This document shows positions 49,624-60,284 of a DNA stretch of 64,000 bases, one piece after another. Numbering within the stretch: position 1 is the first letter of the stretch; every line of letters starts with the position of its first letter. The translations under genes and the position numbers were made by a program. The stretch is from Agrostemma githago (lineage: Eukaryota; Streptophyta; Magnoliopsida; Caryophyllales; Caryophyllaceae), in assembly GCA_958450325.1 (NCBI GenBank), contig OY288247.1, forward strand, positions 11,894,429 through 11,958,428. The letters run 5' to 3'. The notes beneath the pieces are model-generated. The model did no database searches, was not told the origin of the DNA, and saw only the letters and a list, made by a program, of their open reading frames with translations.

Positions 49624-49631
49624 TATTTATA
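49624..49631 (-). promoter_or_regulatory. TATA box of the antisense gene, copy 1
   Basis: TATAAATA on the minus strand, about 100 bp before the ATG at 49,524. Present at the same distance in copy 2. Suggests its own promoter independent of the LTR. Confidence 0.55.
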
Positions 49632-50167
49632 GCATGAAAATAAATTCTCCTCCTCACCTTAGGATTCCCAATCCTAGAGCATTTAGCATAGAAGCCATTG
49701 TCCTAAGGTTTAGCTAAGTCATCCCGAGCATTCCTATTCCTTTTCAAAGTCAAAACAAAAATTCTCTAATTTTTCAAAGACTTTTTACTCAAAATTCAAA
49801 CCTTTTCTCAAAATTTTTATTCCCCAGCACGAGTCATTTTTCCTACAAATATTACATGCAAAATTTTGCAGCTTTGCATAAATATGTACAGGACGACTCA
49901 AGCAGGACCATGCAATTTGCATAACTCCCCAGCGGCATTTAACAAGATGAGCCGACATACAGGCCCATTTTAAGTCTCATGCGACGAATTCCCCCACGGA
50001 GTTATCATCAATTCAGGTACATTTCTAGCCTATGGCCGGCGGGCCCTCCACGCAGGTCTAATGGACCTTAAACGACCCGACCGGAAGCTGCCAGGTTTTA
50101 ATCCTTGATTGACCTGGTAGCTACCCTGACCTTCGCCCTGTCCAAGCCTCAGTCAGAGTGGGGGCTC
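49632..50167. other. Non-coding stretch and polypurine tract before LTR 2
   Basis: No gene. It contains sequence shared with the ends of the other families (GCCGGCGGGCCCTCCACGCA, GACCTGGTAGCTAC) and the polypurine tract at 50,151-50,167 (CAGTCAGAGTGGGGGCT). Confidence 0.7.
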
Positions 50168-52483
50168 TGTAGACACCCACATTTTGACCGCCAGGTGTCT
50201 ATAGTAGTTTCCGACAAACACCCGATGATGATCGGACGCTAACGTGCTCTAACGTACTCGGAAATGGGCTCGAAATGATGGACATTTGGCCTAGGCATTT
50301 TAGGGAGTACAAATCTCACAAAACCAACCTCAAAATCAGGCCCAGTGGGTCGTTTCGAGTCAAATAACACTAATTTGGGTTGAATCCGTCACCAGGGGTA
50401 AAACCGTCTTTTAGCGACCGAGTCAAATCCCGGTCAAAGACATTTCCCGAAACCCGTGGGTCCACCCTGACATCTCACACGGTTGGTTCACACTCCAACT
50501 CTACAAAAATCAGCCATACAAAAAATAATAAACAATTCCGTTTAAGGTAGAATTCGATCCCGAGTAGGAATCCTATCCGAGAACCGACTCAGACACCCAA
50601 CCGAGTGCAACCACTCGGCCAAGTACCCAAATCAGCCGGTTTTTTCCTCTTTTCTTCCTACACAAGAAAACGGAATTCTCGTTCTCCTCAGCTTCTTACT
50701 CAAGCGGTAATTCTAGCTCAAACAGGAATCCTATTCAAAAACCGATTCGAGCATCCGACCGAGTGTAAAACACTCGGCCGAAACAGCCCAAAACAGTAGC
50801 AAAACACCCGGTTTCCCTTTCTTCCTCTACAAGAAAGCGGAATTCTTATTTCCCTCAAATTCTCTCGTTTCCTATCCTAAGCGGTAGTCAAACTCTCCTA
50901 AGTCAAGGTCGGGAATCCCTATAAATAGGACCTCCCGTCCAACACAAAAAATAACGTTTCTACACATCCATTACACCGAAAAACATTCATTGACACCAAT
51001 TAACCATCAATAATTTACCGAAATTATACACATACACACACGATTTTTCAGCAACAGTTATCTAGCATCCCGACACACATAATTCCTTAGCATCGTTAGA
51101 CCGATATTACGTCACAAACCCGAAGGAAAACCGGTTCCCACACCCGAGCCTTCACCCGTCCGAACCTTCACCTTAGCCGAACCAAATCTCGACGCTCCCG
51201 TGCCTAGCCACATTTCGACGAGTCCCGATCCGAGTCAACAAGAGCATGTAGGTTGAGGGTGCAACAAAACCCGATTTCTTCCTTTCTCTCCTTCTCTTTT
51301 CTTCGTCCGTTTTTACGGGTCTAGAGTCGTTTTTTTTTATTTTCCTAATATCGTTATTAACGAAAAACTATTTTCATAACGTATATTCTGAAAATATGAT
51401 ATCGATTCTTCCATAATCGAATATTATATCGAAAGGAATTATATTAAGGTTTCGACGATACTAAAAATCGTTACATCTTTTCTTCATTCAAAAATTCTTT
51501 TCTTTTCTCGTTCAAAACAACTTATTTTACAAAGCTTTTTCAAAACTCATTCTAAATATCCAATATCGACTTCATAATCGAATATTGGATACGACGAATA
51601 CCGAAAATATGGATCGAATACAAGTTAATCCATAATTTGTACGCGATTCATCGAAATAACAATTTTCGAACAAAAAATATAAAGACGGACAGACCCGCAC
51701 GCGAGTCGCGCCATGCCCAGGCGACTCGCGCGCAGGCCTGGAATCCGGGACTTCTTTTTTTACGTTTTCGTTCGTTTTATTATTTATTCTTCGATCGATT
51801 TCTAAAAATTAACATCTTTTCCAAAACTATTCCAAGTATTTGATATTGATTTCGTAGTCAACTATCGATACTAACTCGTTTGTTCATCTTTTTAGCGATT
51901 TCATCTCATTTTATTTCATTTGTTTTATTATACTAAAACGAATCTCACATGCTAAATACAACTTCGACGTTAATCATTTTGCATGCATTAAACCACTTAG
52001 CAACCCATTCAATTCCTCACATGCTTAGGAAAACAATGTTTGCATATCATTTATCGTATTACTAACGCGCGCATTAAAACGTCATTCGATATCCTAGTAG
52101 AGGCCGCTAATGTGCGGGCGGGGTTGGGTGTTCTTAGTGAACTTCCCAACACGTACCCTCACCCCTTACTCAGAACCGTGGTTTCCGGATGTCCGAAACC
52201 ATTGGCAACGAGAGTCATTCAATATACGATTAACCGCTCCAGTCGGCATCTATATCGATATGCAAAAGGGACGAGCCCAATAAACTCTGACATCGGAAAT
52301 GGGCCGTATTTTGTACACGGCCCACTACGACATAGAGTGGGCTCGAACGGTTCCGAATAACCATAAAATTCGGTGGCGACTCCGACTTCGATTTAAATTT
52401 CCATTTGACCATCTCATGGAGATTCATTCGCCTCCCAAAACCCGCGCGTGGCCGCGTCGGGGTGGACCTATGTCATGTCCACA
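50168..52483 (+). repeat. LTR 2 of the tandem array, with internal deletion
   Basis: 2,316 bp. Matches LTR 1 except for scattered substitutions and a 294-bp deletion near 51,868. The deletion joint reads AACTATCGATACTAAC; in LTR 1 the two parents are AACTATCGAATAT (about 39,068) and AAATCGATACTAAC (about 39,368), which share ATCGA. It serves as 3' LTR of interior 1 and 5' LTR of interior 2. Confidence 0.93.
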
Positions 52484-53580
52484 ATTTGGTGACTCCGCTG
52501 GGGATTTTCTGATGAGTTAATAACCTTCAGTGTCCTCAGGGTGAGACTCGAATAGAAATCGTTTGACTAGTACAATGCGCGTTTTAGTTTTACGGTTCAT
52601 GCATAAACCCCACTTTCCCGGGCCGGTACTCGTGACCGACGTCCCACTATACCATTGATATAGTCCAAACTGGTTATGTCAAAGGTGTCCACTAGCCGAT
52701 TCATATGGGTTTTACGGCATGTCCTAATCTCAACTCGAGTTAGGGAGTCCGCCCCGATTCTTGATAGGCTGTGTACACTGGTATAGACCCTTATAGACTG
52801 ACCGAGACTTAGATTAAGAGCATACATGGCGTCGTTATACTTTTTCCATGACTACGTGCTACTTGATCCACATCTTTTTCAAAACCGTCATCTTTTTAAA
52901 AATTTGCATCTTTTTTCAAATATCCAATTTTCAAAACCCGGGTCATATGCCGAACTTAGGACTTATGATTTTACTCAAAATAGCCTTTTTCTAGCCGGTA
53001 TTATGCCCAATTCAAAACTCGAAATTACTTTCAAAACTTTCAAAACCCGACGTCCGGCCCGCTCCTTATTCTCTTTTTCGAAAAAGGGCCGGATTTCTCC
53101 ACCCGATTCATTTCGGGCTTTTCAAAATCATATTTCAAAACCTTCCTCTTCTTAGGACTTCCCGTATTTAGCAGTGTCGGGTCGTGTCATAAGTCGTTGA
53201 AGTCTCTAGCGTCGAAACTCCGTCGATCTTACATCACGAGTTTCCCCCCCATCCTAGTCCGCCTTATTTTTACTAAGGCAAGGCCCACCTACGTAGGACA
53301 TACTCCTACAATGGTCGGCCCATTTACACAATCGAGTCTAAAAGTCTGGGAATGTCTCACGTGAACCTTCCTTCGGACAGGGCCCAACCCACAGCGTTGG
53401 ATCCTGAGGAAGGCCCACCTTCACAAGTCACCCGTCTAGGTGTCCTTTCCGAGTCGTTTACCGTCTTTTAGTCCTTTTCTTCTTCTTTTTTCCCTTGCTC
53501 GGGATGTACTTTCCTTAGGATTCGGGTTAAGTTGCTAATTACGTGGTGCTCTTACAGACAGGCCACCCTTCACTCGAACC
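52484..53580 (+). other. Leader of interior 2 with primer site
   Basis: Primer site at 52,487-52,503. Otherwise as in interior 1, with single-base differences (such as T for G near 52,841). Confidence 0.65.
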
Positions 53581-55020
53581 ATGACGCAAAAAGACATAGA
53601 TGAGTTGAACACCACGTTGGCCCAAATCCAGGACCAATTGAGGCAAATGCGGGAAGACCAGATCGCTATCGTCACTCGGGTTAGTGCCGTAGAACAGGGA
53701 ACTCCTAACGCCTCGATCGATGACGATGGGCCCTTAGCCGCGCTAGCCGGCGCAGTCCAAAAGCTGCAGGAACAGGTTCACTCGACCACCAGAAACACCA
53801 TTCTCACGGAAAATGCCCGTACCTATTCGACCCTAACTGATGAATTGTCCGCTAACCTTAACTTAACGGGCTTACCAATGTTCGATGGGACTGAAGACCC
53901 GGTACTTCATATTCGGGCTTTTAAGGACTTTATGGCTGTCAAGGGGGTCAAATCGACCATGTTCAAGCACCTTTTTGCTTCCTCTTTGGAAAAACACCCG
54001 AAAGCCTGGTACTACAGGCTTGACCCCAAGAAATTCAAAACTTGGGACGATGTTGCAATGGAATTCGCGCGAAACTACGCGGATAATGCTGAAATCCAGA
54101 CTACCATGCGTACTCTGGAAGTTATGGCCCAAGAACCGAAGGAGGGATTCACCAAGTACCTCCAAAGGTGGCGGACCGAATGTGTTAAGTTGGTGGACAA
54201 GCCCACCGAAAAGGTGCTAGTGGAGGCCTTTGTCAAAAACCTCCTCCCTGCTTACCGAGTCCATCTTAGGTACGCTATCATACCCGATTTCGCCACTCTG
54301 ACTGAAATGGGTACTAGGATCGAAGACGATCTAAGGCTAGAGAACCTTACTAAGGCCTCTAGCAAAGGGTATCAAGGATCCAGTTCCTCCTCTAGCAAGC
54401 CCGCCACCACAACGGCGGCCCGAAGCATTTTTGACGAGGTAAACTCACTTGACTCCTCAACCAAGAAGAATACTCCAAATCGGGTATTCACTGACATAGG
54501 GACAACTTATGCTAATGCCTTACAAAGGCTATCTTCAAAAGGCCTAATCCAACCGATAGGCCCAACTCCAGAAGTTCCCGTAGAAAAACGGTCCAAAAGC
54601 TACAACATTCAGGCCTATTGCCACTATCACCAAGGCAATGGGCACGACACGGAGAAATGCTGGAAATTAAAGCATCTTATCCAAGATCTGATCGAAAATG
54701 GGAAGATACCGCTACCCAGTGACAAGCCAAGCAACAAGAATAATCCTCTTGCTACTCATGCCATTTTCACTGGAGAGGTAGTTGACTGTACTCATCTCAT
54801 TTCCCCTTTTATTTCCCAAATCAACGGGATATGGAACGACGACGAAGATGATGTCTACTTGGTAAAGGGGAGGCTATCCCCGTCACTATCGACGAAGTCC
54901 GGAGGGCTAAAGCCAGAGCTCTGGCCGGTACACACACCATCACGGCCACCCCGAAAACCGTCCCTGAACCTTCCAGGACGGAATTCACTCCTGAAGAACC
55001 AAACGCCGACACGGCCCTAG
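53581..55020 (+). CDS. gag: Gag polyprotein, copy 2
   Basis: 479 codons, intact. Differs from copy 1 at a few residues (KDIDEL for KAIDEL, LTGLPM for LMGLPM, SPFISQ for SSFISQ). Capsid core, Ser-rich linker and CHHC knuckle as in copy 1. In the gag-only element the second of these sites also reads LTGLPM, so copy 2 is closer to the family form there. The frame ends at TAG 55,018-55,020, overlapping pol in the -1 frame by about 150 bp. Confidence 0.92.
   Translation: MTQKDIDELNTTLAQIQDQLRQMREDQIAIVTRVSAVEQGTPNASIDDDGPLAALAGAVQKLQEQVHSTTRNTILTENARTYSTLTDELSANLNLTGLPMFDGTEDPVLHIRAFKDFMAVKGVKSTMFKHLFASSLEKHPKAWYYRLDPKKFKTWDDVAMEFARNYADNAEIQTTMRTLEVMAQEPKEGFTKYLQRWRTECVKLVDKPTEKVLVEAFVKNLLPAYRVHLRYAIIPDFATLTEMGTRIEDDLRLENLTKASSKGYQGSSSSSSKPATTTAARSIFDEVNSLDSSTKKNTPNRVFTDIGTTYANALQRLSSKGLIQPIGPTPEVPVEKRSKSYNIQAYCHYHQGNGHDTEKCWKLKHLIQDLIENGKIPLPSDKPSNKNNPLATHAIFTGEVVDCTHLISPFISQINGIWNDDEDDVYLVKGRLSPSLSTKSGGLKPELWPVHTPSRPPRKPSLNLPGRNSLLKNQTPTRP
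54864..54870 (+). promoter_or_regulatory. Candidate -1 ribosomal frameshift site, copy 2
   Basis: AAAGGGG in the same phase as in copy 1. The pol frame is open from here with a sensible reading (GEAIPVTIDEVRRAKARAL), whereas the gag frame turns into low-similarity sequence. Confidence 0.4.
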
Positions 55021-58000
55021 TCAGACAATTGAAGAGGGTCCGAACCGATATTACCATATGGCAGCTTTTGGTTAGTTCACAGGAGCATCGAGCGGCACTT
55101 ACTAAGGCCCTCGATGAAATCAAGGTCGACTCATCGGTTACCCCCACTGAAATGGTAGCCACGATCATGCCATATCTCAAAGACAAGCCCAAAGGAGAAG
55201 GCCCGCTCATTACCTTCTCCGAGTCCGACCTTCCACCATTTGGGACCACTCATAATTTGGCCCTGTACATTACGGTGATTTGTCGAAACAAATATCTCCC
55301 AATGACCCTAATTGATGACGGGTCTGCAGTAAACGTCCTTCCTTTAAGGACAGCCAAGGCCCTCGGCATTACCGAGGCTGACTACCTTCCGACTGCAAAG
55401 ACTATCCAGGCTTTTGATGGGAGCCCAAAATCAGTTGCTGGGGCCGTTAAACTAACCATCATAACAGGCCCGATCGAGAAGGAGTTAGAATTCCAAGTGA
55501 TCGATGTTACTTCATCCTTCAATCTGCTACTTGGGAGACCGTGGATTCACGCGGTCAAGGCTGTGTCCTCTACTCTTCATAGAAAGGTCAAACTACCTCT
55601 ACAGGACGGGATCATCACCCTCGAACCTACTCCCATAACCGTGTCCAGCTGTAACACGGCGGGCTCAGCCGACCCACGAGGATTCAACTTTGTAGGAATG
55701 ATCGAAGAAGAGTACCTTTTTCAGCCATACTTCACCGTTAGCATCTATACAATGCTACAGAATCTAGGTTGCCTACCGGGAGTCACATCAAGGCCATATC
55801 TTCCACCGGGAAAGATCATCGAAACCCTGAACAACGGGCAATCTCACTTCGGTCTAGGCTATACCATGGCATCCGGCTACGCGAACCAAGCTAGGGCAGT
55901 CACATTTGTCACCCCGGTATTCGAAACTGTGCAAACGGGCCTCTATCGGCCCACCATCTCATATCCCGGGACCAAACTGGCTCGGGAATGCAATTTCATT
56001 CCAGACGACATATTCGCCCTTATCCAGGCCGAATCAAAGGAGGGCCCAAGCAACACTGAGCCCATTTTAGGACTACTCTTTGGGGAAGACAAGGTCATCC
56101 CGACCCCTAAACAGGAGCTGGTCAGCCTTATCCTTCGCAGCAGCAGGTTCGATCCAACTAAGCTGATCTCTGAAGTTGGTGCCGACACTGGGAAGAGAGC
56201 TTGGAGGAAGACAACCAAATGGACCGACGGTCAGGGTCGAGTCTACAAGCTAACTACTGGCGAAGGAGATATGCATGCTATCGAGTCTGAATCTGAGTCC
56301 GAGTCTGAGTCAGAGTCAGAGTCGGAGTCTGAGTCAAAGTCTAGAGGGTCCAGTACTAGGATCGAGTCTGTAACTCCTCTCCCTTCTCTAGCCTCACCAT
56401 CGGGAGCCCCGGAATCTGTCCCGAGGGCTCTCCCTATCCCGCCTCTGACCAACGATCAGATGGCAGCTCTCTTCGAGCTCTTTTCAAAATTTACTATCAA
56501 TAATAACGATAACCGTTCTGCTTACGACTTGGCTTATTTTCAAAATGTTTTCAAAAATCTTACTTGCAATGACATTGAGAAACCCGACGAACAGGTACCA
56601 TTGCCTCCGCATCTAATTGAGCAACTTGAACAAAGGGAGTCCCGAAATCCGGTAATCGAAGAAACCGATTCCATCAACGTAGGAACCCCTTTAGAGCCTC
56701 AGATACTTAGGTTGGGCCTATCTTTAGATCCCGAGGAGAAACAACAATTTACGGACCTCCTCCAGGAATTCAAAGACGTTTTTGCATGGTCCTACAAGGA
56801 CATGCCGGGAATAGATCGGGAGATAGCTGAACACCGAATACCCATTAAAGACGGGTACAAGCCGGTAAAACAGAAACTCCGAAGAATGAGGCCCGAATGG
56901 TCTCTCAAAGTCAAAGAAGAAGTTGATAAACAATTCAAAGCGGGCTTTATCCAAGTGTCTGAATATCCAGACTGGGTTGCAAACATAGTACCAGTACCCA
57001 AAAAGGATGGTAAAGTCCGAGTATGTGTAGATTTCCGGGACCTTAATAAGGCCAGCCCAAAAGATGATTTTCCGTTGCCACACATCGACATACTGGTGGA
57101 TAACACGGCCGATCATGCCCTTCTGTCATTTATGGACGGGTATGCCGGATACAATCAGATCAAAATGGCGGAAGAAGACATGAGTAAGACCACCTTCATC
57201 ACACCTTGGGGGACTTACTGCTATACCGTGATGCCATTTGGGCTTATTAACGCTGGTGCCACTTATCAACGGACCGCTACTACTTTATTGCATGACATGA
57301 TGCATAAGGAAGTAGAGGTCTACGTCGACGATATGATTGTCAAATCAAAAGACCGGAACGGGCACATTGCAGCCCTAAGGAAGTTCTTCACCCGACTACG
57401 CAAGTACAACATGAGGTTAAACCCTCAAAAATGCAGTTTCGAGGTAACATCGGGCAAACTACTGGGCCACATTGTCAGCCAACGCGGCATCGAAGTCGAC
57501 CCAGCAAAGATCAAGGCCATAACCGAGATGCAACCACCTAAAACCGAAAAGGAGATAAGGGGATTTCTCGGAAAAGTCCAATATATAAGCCGATTCATTT
57601 CAAAGCTAACCATGGTATGTGAACCCATTTTCAAGAAACTGAAGATAGGAGAACGAACACTATGGGACGACAAATGTCAAATGGCTTTCGACAAGATCAA
57701 GGAGATTCTATCCTCTCCACCGGTGCTAATGCCACCTCAGCATGGTTTGCCTCTATCACTATACTTGACAACAACCGAGACAGCCATGGGCGCTATGCTA
57801 GCCCAGACGGTCAATTCTGAAGAACGGGCCATTTACTACATCAGTAAGAAGTTCTTGGAGTATGAATGCAAATACACTATGCTTGAGAAGACGTGTCTAG
57901 CATTAGTATGGGCCACTAAAAAGCTCCGACACTACATGCTTAGTCACGAGGTACATGTGCTATCCAAAATGGATCCAATCAAGTATCTTTTCGAGAAGCC

Positions 58001-59927
58001 CATCCTTAACGGTCGTATATCCAGGTGGACCTTAGTGCTAGCTGAGTTTGACCTCAAGTTCGTACCTCTAAAAGCCATCAAGGGCCGGGTAGTAGCAGAA
58101 TTCCTCGCCGATAGTCCGGTATCCGAGGAAGATCACACCGATACTTGGGCCTTCCCAGACGAAGACATATTCCATACCGACACTGACACATGGGATCTGT
58201 ATTTTGATGGAGCGTCCAACTTTCGAGGATTTGGTGTCGGGATCTTGCTAATCTCACCACAAGGTGAGCATACCCCATTATCCATTAAGCTAGATTTTGA
58301 CGTGACCAATAACGCAGCCGAATACGAAGCGTGCATTCACGGGTTGCAAGCCGCTGCCGATTTAGGAGTAACAAACCTCCGGGTCCACGGCGACTCATCA
58401 TTAGTCATAAACCAAACCCTACAAAAATGGAAGACTCGGAACGCAAATCTCGTGGCTTACCAAGCACGAGTAAGGGTTCTCGAAAAACAATTCCAAAAGG
58501 TGGAGTACATCTATCTGCCTCGGGAAGAAAATCAGTTTGCAGATGCTCTCTCAAAATTAGCGTCTTTACTGAATATCCCGGCACATCTAACCAGCATGCC
58601 CATTTGTGTCGAAAGGCGGTCTGAGCCAGCATACATCAACACTATCCAAGATATCGAAATAACTGATCCAGAACCTTGGTATCAGGCTATTCTAACCTAC
58701 TTGACGTCAGGGGAATATCCTCCGGGAGCTGAAAACCGGGCCAAGAAAGCTCTGCGAAGATGGGCAACCCAGTTCATCCGCACAGACGATGGACAGCTAT
58801 ATAAGAAGACAGCACATGGGGCTTTACTTCTATGCATTGACAAAACTCAAGCCGAAAGAGTTATGGCCGAGGTGCACGATGGCGAAAACGGACCACACAT
58901 GAATGCACATATGTTGGCCCGGAAAATCGCAAGACTCGGTTACTACTGGAATAGCATGGAAACTGACTGTCAGATGTATGTCAAACACTGTCATAACTGT
59001 CAGATTTTCGCTAATGTTCAGCATATGCCTTCATCTCTACTATATACAATGACATCACCATGGCCATTTTCGACATGGGGAATTGATATAATCGGGAAAG
59101 TGAATCCTTCCGGGACAGGAGGTCATTGCTTCATCCTGGTGGCTATCGATTATTTCACCAAATGGGTCGAAGCCGAATCATACCGGATCTTGAATGCCAA
59201 ACATGTGGCTAAGTTCATCCAAAACAAAATTATATGTCGATATGGGATTCCACACGAGTTCATCAGCGATCACGGGACCCATTTCCAAGCTGAAACCGCC
59301 ACTCTGCAGGAAAAGTACAAGATCCAAAGGCATACATCGTCACCTTACCGTCCTCAAACAAATGGAGCGGTGGAGGCAGCCAATAAAACAATTGTCACCA
59401 TTCTTAAGAAGATGGCTGAGAATTACCGGGATTGGCCCGACAAAATACCCTTTGCCTTATGGGGATATCGGACATCGATCCGAACTGCAACCGGAGCAAC
59501 ACCGTATTATCTGACATATGGAATGGAAGCGGTCCAACCGGTCGAGCTAGAAGTACCATCCCTTAGAATTTTGCTCGAAAGTCAGGTACCTGAGGCGGAC
59601 TGGGTCCAAGCCCGATATGACTCGCTAATCCTCTTAGACGAACGGCGATCCCGGGCTCTGAATAATATTCAGATATATCAGAAGAGAATCCAACGGGCTT
59701 TTAACAAAAGGGTTAGGCCCAGGAATATCAAAGAGGGCGATCTAGTCCTAAAATCTGTTCGAGCTTTGCTACCAGTCGATCCAAGGGGAAAATTCAAACC
59801 TAATTGGGCCGGGCCATATTTAGTGAAGAAGATTCTTTCAGGAGGGGCAGTAATGCTAACTGATTTGGACGGGAACGAGTTCGTCAATCCAACAAACTTG
59901 GACCAACTGAAGCGTTACTACCCATAA
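54867..59927 (+). CDS. pol: Pol polyprotein, copy 2: protease, RT, RNase H, archaeal-type RNase H, integrase
   Basis: Open throughout; no ATG near its start, so it is probably made by frameshift from Gag. Counting from 55,029: aspartic protease LIDDGSAVNVLP (about 94-105) and LLGRPWIH; a Ser-Glu repeat linker (56,282-56,340); RT with PVPKKDGKVRVCVDFRDLNK, SFMDGYAGYNQI and YVDD (765-768); a gypsy-type RNase H whose catalytic Asp is missing (TTTETAMGAML); then a second, archaeal-type RNase H with DGAS, NNAAEYEA, HGDSSLV and FADALSK. Integrase: HHCC finger (VHDG...GPH...CHNC), then Asp 1353, Asp 1414, Glu 1449 (SPYRPQTNGAVEAANK). No chromodomain. Dual RNase H is the Tat-clade hallmark. It probably supplies enzymes to the defective relatives in this window. 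Confidence 0.93.
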   Translation, partial: GEAIPVTIDEVRRAKARALAGTHTITATPKTVPEPSRTEFTPEEPNADTALVRQLKRVRTDITIWQLLVSSQEHRAALTKALDEIKVDSSVTPTEMVATIMPYLKDKPKGEGPLITFSESDLPPFGTTHNLALYITVICRNKYLPMTLIDDGSAVNVLPLRTAKALGITEADYLPTAKTIQAFDGSPKSVAGAVKLTIITGPIEKELEFQVIDVTSSFNLLLGRPWIHAVKAVSSTLHRKVKLPLQDGIITLEPTPITVSSCNTAGSADPRGFNFVGMIEEEYLFQPYFTVSIYTMLQNLGCLPGVTSRPYLPPGKIIETLNNGQSHFGLGYTMASGYANQARAVTFVTPVFETVQTGLYRPTISYPGTKLARECNFIPDDIFALIQAESKEGPSNTEPILGLLFGEDKVIPTPKQELVSLILRSSRFDPTKLISEVGADTGKRAWRKTTKWTDGQGRVYKLTTGEGDMHAIESESESESESESESESESKSRGSSTRIESVTPLPSLASPSGAPESVPRALPIPPLTNDQMAALFELFSKFTINNNDNRSAYDLAYFQNVFKNLTCNDIEKPDEQVPLPPHLIEQLEQRESRNPVIEETDSINVGTPLEPQILRLGLSLDPEEKQQFTDLLQEFKDVFAWSYKDMPGIDREIAEHRIPIKDGYKPVKQKLRRMRPEWSLKVKEEVDKQFKAGFIQVSEYPDWVANIVPVPKKDGKVRVCVDFRDLNKASPKDDFPLPHIDILVDNTADHALLSFMDGYAGYNQIKMAEEDMSKTTFITPWGTYCYTVMPFGLINAGATYQRTATTLLHDMMHKEVEVYVDDMIVKSKDRNGHIAALRKFFTRLRKYNMRLNPQKCSFEVTSGKLLGHIVSQRGIEVDPAKIKAITEMQPPKTEKEIRGFLGKVQYISRFISKLTMVCEPIFKKLKIGERTLWDDKCQMAFDKIKEILSSPPVLMPPQHGLPLSLYLTTTETAMGAMLAQTVNSEERAIYYISKKFLEYECKYTMLEKTCLALVWATKKLRHYMLSHEVHVLSKMDPIKYLFEKPILNGRISRWTLVLAEFDLKFVPLKAIKGRVVAEFLADSPVSEEDHTDTWAFPDEDIFHTDTDTWDLYFDGASNFRGFGVGILLISPQGEHTPLSIKLDFDVTNNAAEYEACIHGLQAAADLGVTNLRVHGDSSLVINQTLQKWKTRNANLVAYQARVRVLEKQFQKVEYIYLPREENQFADALSKLASLLNIPAHLTSMPICVERRSEPAYINTIQDIEITDPEPWYQAILTYLTSGEYPPGAENRAKKALRRWATQFIRTDDGQLYKKTAHGALLLCIDKTQAERVMAEVHDGENGPHMNAHMLARKIARLGYYWNSMETDCQMYVKHCHNCQIFANVQHMPSSLLYTMTSPWPFSTWGIDIIGKVNPSGTGGHCFILVAIDYFTKWVEAESYRILNAKHVAKFIQNKIICRYGIPHEFISDHGTHFQAETATLQEKYKIQRHTSSPYRPQTNGAVEAANKTIVTILKKMAENYRDWPDKIPFALWGYRTSIRTATGATPYYLTYGMEAVQPVELEVPSLRILLESQVPEADWVQARYDSLILLDERRSRALNNIQIYQKRIQRAFNKRVRPRNIKEGDLVLKSVRALLPVDPRGKFKPNWAGPYLVKKILSGGAVMLTDLDGNEFVNPTNLDQLKRYYP
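56282..56340 (+). repeat. GAGTCT hexamer repeat in pol (Ser-Glu tract)
   Basis: About nine GAGTCx units encode alternating Glu and Ser between protease and RT. In copy 1 (43,788-43,846) two units have changed to Cys and Val codons. Confidence 0.85.
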
Positions 59928-60284
59928 ACCCTATCTCAATGTCATTTGCAAAATTTATAAAATGTCTTTTTATGAATTTTCAAAATTTTAAGCAAGTCAA
60001 TAAGTTAGGATCATTTATCCTACCGTTGCACATCTCGAATTAATAATCTTGATGTATTTCGAAAATTGCAAAATATTCTGAACTACGGAAGGTTTGATTC
60101 CATTAATTTTGGATACGTAGGCGACCCCTCAAAAGGGTACAACCATTGCAATAACGAAAAGACGGGAACGGTATTCACTAATATGTCTTTTTTATTATTT
60201 TCAAAAAATACATCACAAACAAAAAAGAACAACAAAATCACACCACAAAAATAATAGTAATACTTAAATAATAAATTTAGGAGA
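59928..60284. other. Spacer between pol and the antisense gene, copy 2
   Basis: AT-rich spacer as in copy 1. No gene. Confidence 0.6.
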
